From assembly GCA_947088345.1 (NCBI GenBank), contig CAMUGE010000013.1, positions 1-58,281 on the forward strand: a stretch of 58,281 bases of DNA, in the 5' to 3' direction. This stretch comes from an uncultured Roseburia sp. GTDB taxonomy: Bacteria; Bacillota; Clostridia; Lachnospirales; Lachnospiraceae. Below are positions 54,055-58,281 of this stretch, in pieces. Each line of letters begins with the position of its first letter. Position 1 is the first letter of the stretch. The notes under the pieces are model-generated. The model was not told the DNA's origin, did not search any database, and worked only from the letters and a program-made list of their open reading frames with translations. The translations under genes and the position numbers were made by a program.

Positions 54055-54724
54055 CTTCTCCTCCATTTCTGCATACTCTGCAAAAGGCTTCTATTTTTTC
54101 CCTGGATTTTCCCGTGAACACAGGCGTATCGGCTTCTACCCCGGTGCTGACATCTACAATATCCGGCTCAAACAGTTCTATCCCTTTTTTGACATTTCCA
54201 AAATCCAACCCTCCTGCCAGCGCCAGCCGTATCTTACGCTCCCGCAGGCCTTTCCGCAGTCTTTGATATTCCTCTGTACGCCACGCCGGTGCATTCTGTT
54301 CCCATCCAAATGTCTTTCCGCTCCCAAAACTGCCTGCGTCAAGCACAACCGCCTGCGGCGCATGTTCCATAGCAATATATCGCTGCAGTTCTTTCATCAG
54401 TTCTTCCAGATTGGCAATATTGACTGCCCTCCAGACTGGAATCCTGATTTTTCCTGCATCGAAATCGTCCCACTTCCCATGCGCCTGCACAATATCAAAT
54501 CCTGTCTCCGTCAATTCCTCAATTTGCCCCCGTTCAGGCGATACGGTTACTGCCACTCTTTTTATCTTTGGATTTAATTTTTTTGCTATCTCTGTCGCTC
54601 TCTGAATCGAGATGCCGCGCTTGCTTTTCGGATAAAAAACAAATCCGGCATAATCTACATCTGCCTCGTTGAGCCAGAGAGCTTCCCTGACGGCCGTAAT
54701 CCCGCAGATTTTAATGTTTACCAT
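54047..54724 (-). CDS. trpF: Phosphoribosylanthranilate isomerase
   Basis: TrpF isomerises phosphoribosylanthranilate. The start [16 protein letters not shown] carries the catalytic Cys (KICG), and [16 protein letters not shown] is the phosphate-binding end. The ATG at 54724 has AAAGGGG upstream; it gives 225 residues. Trp order here is trpC-trpF-trpB, with an overlap to trpB. Confidence 0.95.
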   Translation of the reverse strand: MVNIKICGITAVREALWLNEADVDYAGFVFYPKSKRGISIQRATEIAKKLNPKIKRVAVTVSPERGQIEELTETGFDIVQAHGKWDDFDAGKIRIPVWRAVNIANLEELMKELQRYIAMEHAPQAVVLDAGSFGSGKTFGWEQNAPAWRTEEYQRLRKGLRERKIRLALAGGLDFGNVKKGIELFEPDIVDVSTGVEADTPVFTGKSREKIEAFCRVCRNGGEDE

Positions 54725-54735
54725 AAATCCCCTTT

Positions 54736-55509
54736 CTAAATTGCTTTCCATCTTTTTACGACCTCACACGGACTTTTTGACTCCATCAGCGCTCTTCCGA
54801 TTAAAAATGCGTCCACACCGCACTCTTTTAACAACAACACATCCTCGTCCGAGACAATTCCGCTCTCCGAGACAAAAATCTTATCGTCCGGAATCATGGA
54901 CGACAACTGCTTTGTTGTCAGAAGACGAATCGAAAAATCCTTAAGATTTCGGTTATTTACGCCAATAATTGTTATATCCTGTTTTAATACGCGTTCTGTT
55001 TCTTTCTCGTCATGCACTTCCACAAGCGCATCCATCTCAAGTTCATTTGCGAGCTGATAAAAGTCATGCAGCCTTGCATCGTCTAAAATTGCCGCAATGA
55101 AAAGTACTGCATCCGCGCCGATTGCTTTCGCCTCATATACCTGATATTCATCGATCAGAAAATCTTTCCTTAACATAGGAAGCGGCGATTGTTTCCGTAT
55201 CCGGCAAAAATCTTCGACACTCCCGTCAAAATAATCTTCTTCGGTCAGACATGAAATCGCATCTACCGCATCATTATACTCCTCCATTCTCTCAGACAAA
55301 CTAATTTGGCTTTTTATTTTTCCGAGGCTTGGGGACGCATTTTTATATTCACCGATCACTGAAATACCGGGTTTCTTAAGCGCATCTGCAAAACTATTCT
55401 GTGTTGTTTGCTTCTCCTGTGCCATACGGCGCATCGCAGCCTCTGAAATACGTTTTTTTTGCTCTGCAAGGCGTTTCTGTTTCTGCTCAACTATAAAATC
55501 CAATATCAT
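54736..55509 (-). CDS. trpC: Indole-3-glycerol phosphate synthase
   Basis: TrpC closes the indole ring. Family motifs: VIGEYKNASPSLGKI, PMLRKDFLIDEYQ, IIGVNNRNLKDF and VSESGIVSDEDV. The ATG at 55509 has AGGAG upstream and gives 257 residues. It is not fused to trpF. It follows trpG by 48 bases. Confidence 0.96.
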   Translation of the reverse strand: MILDFIVEQKQKRLAEQKKRISEAAMRRMAQEKQTTQNSFADALKKPGISVIGEYKNASPSLGKIKSQISLSERMEEYNDAVDAISCLTEEDYFDGSVEDFCRIRKQSPLPMLRKDFLIDEYQVYEAKAIGADAVLFIAAILDDARLHDFYQLANELEMDALVEVHDEKETERVLKQDITIIGVNNRNLKDFSIRLLTTKQLSSMIPDDKIFVSESGIVSDEDVLLLKECGVDAFLIGRALMESKSPCEVVKRWKAI

Positions 55510-55557
55510 TTTTGCTCCTCTCAATTTCTTTGCTCTCCTGTCACTGCGTTCTTATTT

Positions 55558-56130
55558 TTATACGGCATGACACTTCAGAAAGTTTTCTACCATGCGTTTG
55601 CCATGCTCTGTATAAATGGATTCCGGATGAAACTGCAGTCCGAATACAGGATACTTCTTATGCCTCACTGCCATAATCTCTCCGTCGTCTGTCTCTGCAA
55701 GGATTTCAAGACATTCCGGCAGACTTTCTCGCAAAACGGCAAGTGAATGATACCTTGCCACTTTAACCGGTGAAGCAATCCCGGAAAAGATGCTCTCTCC
55801 CGTATGAGCAACATAAGACTGCCGTCCATGAAACAGCTTTTTTGCATAACCGACCGTCCCGCCGAACGCCTCCCCGATACACTGGTGTCCAAGGCAAATG
55901 CCAAGAATCGGTACATCCATGTAACATCTGCGGACAACCTCAAGACAGACACCGGCTTCCTTTGGGCTTTTCGGACCCGGAGAAAGCACGATACACGACG
56001 GTCTGCTTTTTCGTATTTCATCCACAGTAATCCGGTTATTTCGCACGACTCTGATTTCATCTGCAAATGTACCGATATACTGATAAAGGTTATACGTAAA
56101 GGAATCGTAATTATCAATTAACAGGATCAT
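55558..56130 (-). CDS. trpG: Anthranilate synthase glutamine amidotransferase subunit
   Basis: TrpG supplies ammonia to TrpE from glutamine. The class I triad is C79 (LGICLGHQCIGE), H168 and E170 (FHPES). It is 190 residues, not fused to trpD or trpE. The first bases overlap the trpE stop by 4 bases, so the two subunits are coupled. In some bacteria the same subunit serves folate (PabA); operon position favours trpG. Confidence 0.94.
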   Translation of the reverse strand: MILLIDNYDSFTYNLYQYIGTFADEIRVVRNNRITVDEIRKSRPSCIVLSPGPKSPKEAGVCLEVVRRCYMDVPILGICLGHQCIGEAFGGTVGYAKKLFHGRQSYVAHTGESIFSGIASPVKVARYHSLAVLRESLPECLEILAETDDGEIMAVRHKKYPVFGLQFHPESIYTEHGKRMVENFLKCHAV

Positions 56131-57551
56131 AAATTCTCCTCCTCTGTCAGTGCCCGCGCTAACGCCATCACTTTATTGCAGCATTCCCTGTATTCATTTT
56201 CCGGGACGGAATCAGCAACAATGCCGGCTCCCGCCTGCAGATAGACAAGATTTTGCCGCTTGACCATAGTGCGTATTGTAATGCAAAAATCCATGTCGCC
56301 GGAAAAATCGACATATCCGGTTGCTCCGCCGTAGAGTCCGCGTCTTGTCTCTTCCAGTTCTTCAATAATCTCCATCGCCCTGATTTTGGGCGCTCCGCTT
56401 AACGTACCTGCCGGCAAAAAGGATACCAGCAAGTCAAACGGATGAAACGCGCCTCTTTTTCTTCCTTCCACCAATGATACAAGATGCATTACATGCGAAT
56501 ATTGGCGCACATTCATAAACTCTGTTACTTTCACCGTGCCAAATTCACTGATACGGCCCATATCGTTTCTCGCCAGATCCACTAACATGACATGTTCCGC
56601 TCGTTCCTTTTCATCCGAGAGCAATTCCTCCATTAACCTTTGATCTTCCTGTTTTGTTTTTCCTCTTGGCCTTGTTCCCGCGATCGGACAGGTGTATATG
56701 TGATTCCCTTTCTGTTTTACCAGCATCTCCGGAGAACTTCCAATCAACTCAAATGTCTCAAAACGAAAGTAATACAGATACGGGGAAGGATTGGATGCCC
56801 GAAGCTTTTGATACAGTAAGAATCCGTCCTGCTTTGTCTCTACTGTCCATCTCTGGGACAGCACGGCCTGAAAAATATGGCCGTCCCGTATATATTGTCT
56901 GATTTTTTCTACTTTTTGGCAGTACGCGTCCGGGGTATCGGATTTTCTGAGGATTTTTCCGTCGCGCACCAAATTCTTACCGTCGTCAGATACCCGGGAG
57001 TTCTTTGGATTCATTGCTCTTTGAATTAAATGATTCGCAAGCTGCGCCGCACGATTTTTTCCTGCCTCGCTGTCCTCATCCAAAATCGTTGCTGTCAGCG
57101 TTTCCGCCATATGATCGACAACAAGAAATTCTTTCATCCACATCATCTGTACTGTCTCAATTCCGATTTCATCCGCATTCTGTTCCGGGAGATCTTCGCT
57201 GCAGCGAATAAAATCGTAACCGATGCTTCCGACAAGTCCTCCGGAAAAATCAGGGCCGCTGTCATCTTTTCTTATCTCAAATTCATCATAATAAGCCTTG
57301 AGCAGTAAAAGAGGATTTCCTCTGCGTATTTCTTTTGTCCCGTCTCTCTTTTGAATGACAAGCGCATTCCCGGAAGAAGTGATCACTTCCTCCGGATCTG
57401 CTCCTATCAACGTATAACGGTCATAATTTTTATCATAGCTCTCCAATAAGAACCCGACTCTTTTTCCTGCAAGATTTTCGTAGAGTGAAACAGACGTCTC
57501 ATTTACAATACTGATTGTTTTTTTATACGCTTTATAAATACGTTTTTCCAT
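56127..57551 (-). CDS. trpE: Anthranilate synthase component I
   Basis: TrpE makes anthranilate from chorismate. The LLES tryptophan-binding motif is at L35-S38, so feedback inhibition by tryptophan is expected. The chorismate-binding core has IAGTRPRGKTKQED, LVDLARNDMGR, GTLSGAPKIRAMEII and GLYGGATGYVDF. The ATG at 57551 with GGAGGG gives 474 residues. It is the first gene of the operon, behind the T-box leader and the cre site. Confidence 0.96.
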   Translation of the reverse strand: MEKRIYKAYKKTISIVNETSVSLYENLAGKRVGFLLESYDKNYDRYTLIGADPEEVITSSGNALVIQKRDGTKEIRRGNPLLLLKAYYDEFEIRKDDSGPDFSGGLVGSIGYDFIRCSEDLPEQNADEIGIETVQMMWMKEFLVVDHMAETLTATILDEDSEAGKNRAAQLANHLIQRAMNPKNSRVSDDGKNLVRDGKILRKSDTPDAYCQKVEKIRQYIRDGHIFQAVLSQRWTVETKQDGFLLYQKLRASNPSPYLYYFRFETFELIGSSPEMLVKQKGNHIYTCPIAGTRPRGKTKQEDQRLMEELLSDEKERAEHVMLVDLARNDMGRISEFGTVKVTEFMNVRQYSHVMHLVSLVEGRKRGAFHPFDLLVSFLPAGTLSGAPKIRAMEIIEELEETRRGLYGGATGYVDFSGDMDFCITIRTMVKRQNLVYLQAGAGIVADSVPENEYRECCNKVMALARALTEEENL

Positions 57552-57606
57552 TTTCCCTCCGTTTCTGCTGCATACCGCACAAGTTAACACATAATATTTC
57601 TTCTAC

Positions 57607-57622
57607 ATGAAAACGCTTTCAT
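57607..57622 (-). promoter_or_regulatory. Perfect catabolite-responsive element (cre) between the T-box terminator and trpE
   Basis: ATGAAAGCGTTTTCAT on the minus strand matches the cre consensus WTGWAARCGYWWWCW at every position, and does so on both strands. It lies about 55 bases before trpE and downstream of the leader terminator, a place where CcpA would act as a roadblock. Confidence 0.65.
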
Positions 57623-57654
57623 ACCCTTGCAGCAACGCGATATTTCGTGAGGAC

Positions 57655-57694
57655 AAAAAAATCCCTGGCCCGGATCGTTAATCCAGGTCAGGGA
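57655..57694 (-). terminator. Terminator of the trp T-box leader
   Basis: Minus strand: TCCCTGACCTGGAT pairs with ATCCGGGCCAGGGA around a short loop and is followed by seven T. It competes with the antiterminator that contains the T-box sequence at 57704-57718. Confidence 0.85.
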
Positions 57695-58091
57695 CGATAT
57701 GCTCGTGGTGCCACCCTTATTCTTCCGGCATAAAATGCACTGCACAGGATATGCGGCGCTTACCATCGAGTCAGGGATTGTTCTTTTCTTCCCTGCACGG
57801 GTCTGTGCATAAAAAAACGGATATTCCCTGAATGGAAATATCCGCCACCAAATCATGCCAAAACTCTTTCGATACGAAACTCTATAGTTTGATATCTGAC
57901 CCCTGTAACGTGAGGACACGGCATCCGCTACTGAAAACAGCTGATGTATCATCATACAGCGCTATCTTTTTCGCTTTGCTCTCGCAAATCCATTCCAGCC
58001 ATACTATCCTGCCTGTTCTCACCAAACACAGACTCTCTGGGAAGACTCATACGGTGTACTACTTTTGCTCAACGATTTTTCTTTTTCTTTT
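57655..58091 (-). ncRNA. Tryptophan-specific T-box leader of the trp operon
   Basis: T-box RNAs read uncharged tRNA and allow transcription only when the cognate amino acid is short. Stem I contains CAGAGAGTCTGTG and GGTGAGAAC, and the specifier is TGG (57990-57992) in the usual GAA-NNN-A setting, which fits tRNA-Trp. The T-box itself is AAGGGTGGCACCACG at 57704-57718. Its TGGC pairs with GCCA, so the discriminator base would be G, as known for bacterial tRNA-Trp. A strong terminator follows. A 123-codon open frame in the same stretch is not a gene. This leader fills most of the gap between trpE and the right edge. Confidence 0.9.
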
Positions 58092-58097
58092 TTTTGC

Positions 58098-58126
58098 ATA
58101 TTACCACTTTTCGCCTGCTCTGTCAA
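58098..58126 (-). promoter_or_regulatory. trp operon promoter (sigma-A type)
   Basis: Minus strand: TTGACA at 58121-58126, 17-base spacer, TAATAT at 58098-58103. The start site would be near 58091, and the T-box leader follows. Confidence 0.78.
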
Positions 58127-58281
58127 GCAGAATTGAATTTATTTTTTATTGATTTTATAGACGGAAATCGTCTTATAACTTCTTACAAACCTTTATAGAA
58201 TGCTCATGTACGGTAAAGAAGCAAGTAACTGTTGTGATAAAGTAAAGTTGTAACAGCAGTGGCTAATAAGATATAATCATT
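58127..58281 (+). promoter_or_regulatory. Right-edge intergenic DNA with a plus-strand promoter
   Basis: No gene is seen. TTGTAA at 58248-58253, an 18-base spacer and TATAAT at 58272-58277 form a promoter pointing out of the window, divergent from trp. A loose inverted repeat (ACTGTT near 58228, AACAGCAGT near 58252) overlaps it and could be an operator. A small hairpin AGACG-GAAAT-CGTCT lies at 58159-58173. Confidence 0.45.

Noticed and set aside
57584-57955. A 123-codon open frame on the minus strand upstream of trpE.
   Set aside because: It covers the T-box and terminator; these explain the sequence.

Overview
The window looks like chromosomal DNA of a motile, spore-forming, Gram-positive anaerobe of the Lachnospiraceae (Clostridium cluster XIVa, Roseburia-like). 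This rests on the flagellar/chemotaxis gene order that starts right after codY, the CheC/CheD/FliY chemotaxis set, the sporulation genes sigK and spoIVA, a T-box-controlled trp operon and Firmicute-type promoters and Shine-Dalgarno sites. It is ordinary core-genome DNA: I see no insertion sequence, prophage, CRISPR array, rRNA or tRNA. Protein calls come from reading motifs, not from database searches.

Region 1 (1-30173, all minus strand) is one long fla/che operon. It reads flgB-flgC-fliE-fliF-fliG-fliH-fliI-fliJ-motE-like-fliK-flgD-(TIGR02530-type gene)-flgE-motA-motB-fliL-fliM-fliY-cheY-fliO-fliP-fliQ-fliR-flhB-flhA-flhF-flhG-PilZ gene-cheB-cheA-cheW-cheC-cheD, and cheD runs off the left edge. 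Genes are mostly 0-50 bases apart or overlap. The only large internal gap is flgE-motA, where flbD would be expected; it instead holds two sigma-A-like promoters and a structured leader. The operon promoter upstream of flgB has a near-consensus CodY box in its spacer.

Region 2 (30281-40356, minus) carries codY, topA, dprA, comM/yifB, sigK (no pro-sequence visible, not interrupted), trpS, a DUF5662 gene and an isoamylase-type GH13 protein whose catalytic motifs are degenerate. Region 3 (40497-46601) holds a DUF1292 gene (plus strand), a UvrD-type helicase, gltX, a DUF2085 membrane protein, a small membrane protein and spoIVA with a good sigma-E promoter. Region 4 (46841-49811, plus) has a 42-residue protein, malQ and a ClC channel. 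Region 5 (49792-50762, minus) is bioY plus a translationally coupled DUF1284 gene behind a BirA-like operator.

Region 6 (50899-58126, minus) is a complete tryptophan operon in the order trpE-G-C-F-B-A-D, with trpD last. It is preceded by a tryptophan-specific T-box leader (specifier UGG) and, between its terminator and trpE, a perfect catabolite-responsive element. The window therefore links nutrient sensing (CodY, T-box, cre, BirA-like site) to motility and amino-acid and vitamin supply. The least explained items are the motA leader RNA, the unusual C-terminal half of FlgD, the GH13 pseudo-enzyme and a structured element upstream of gltX.
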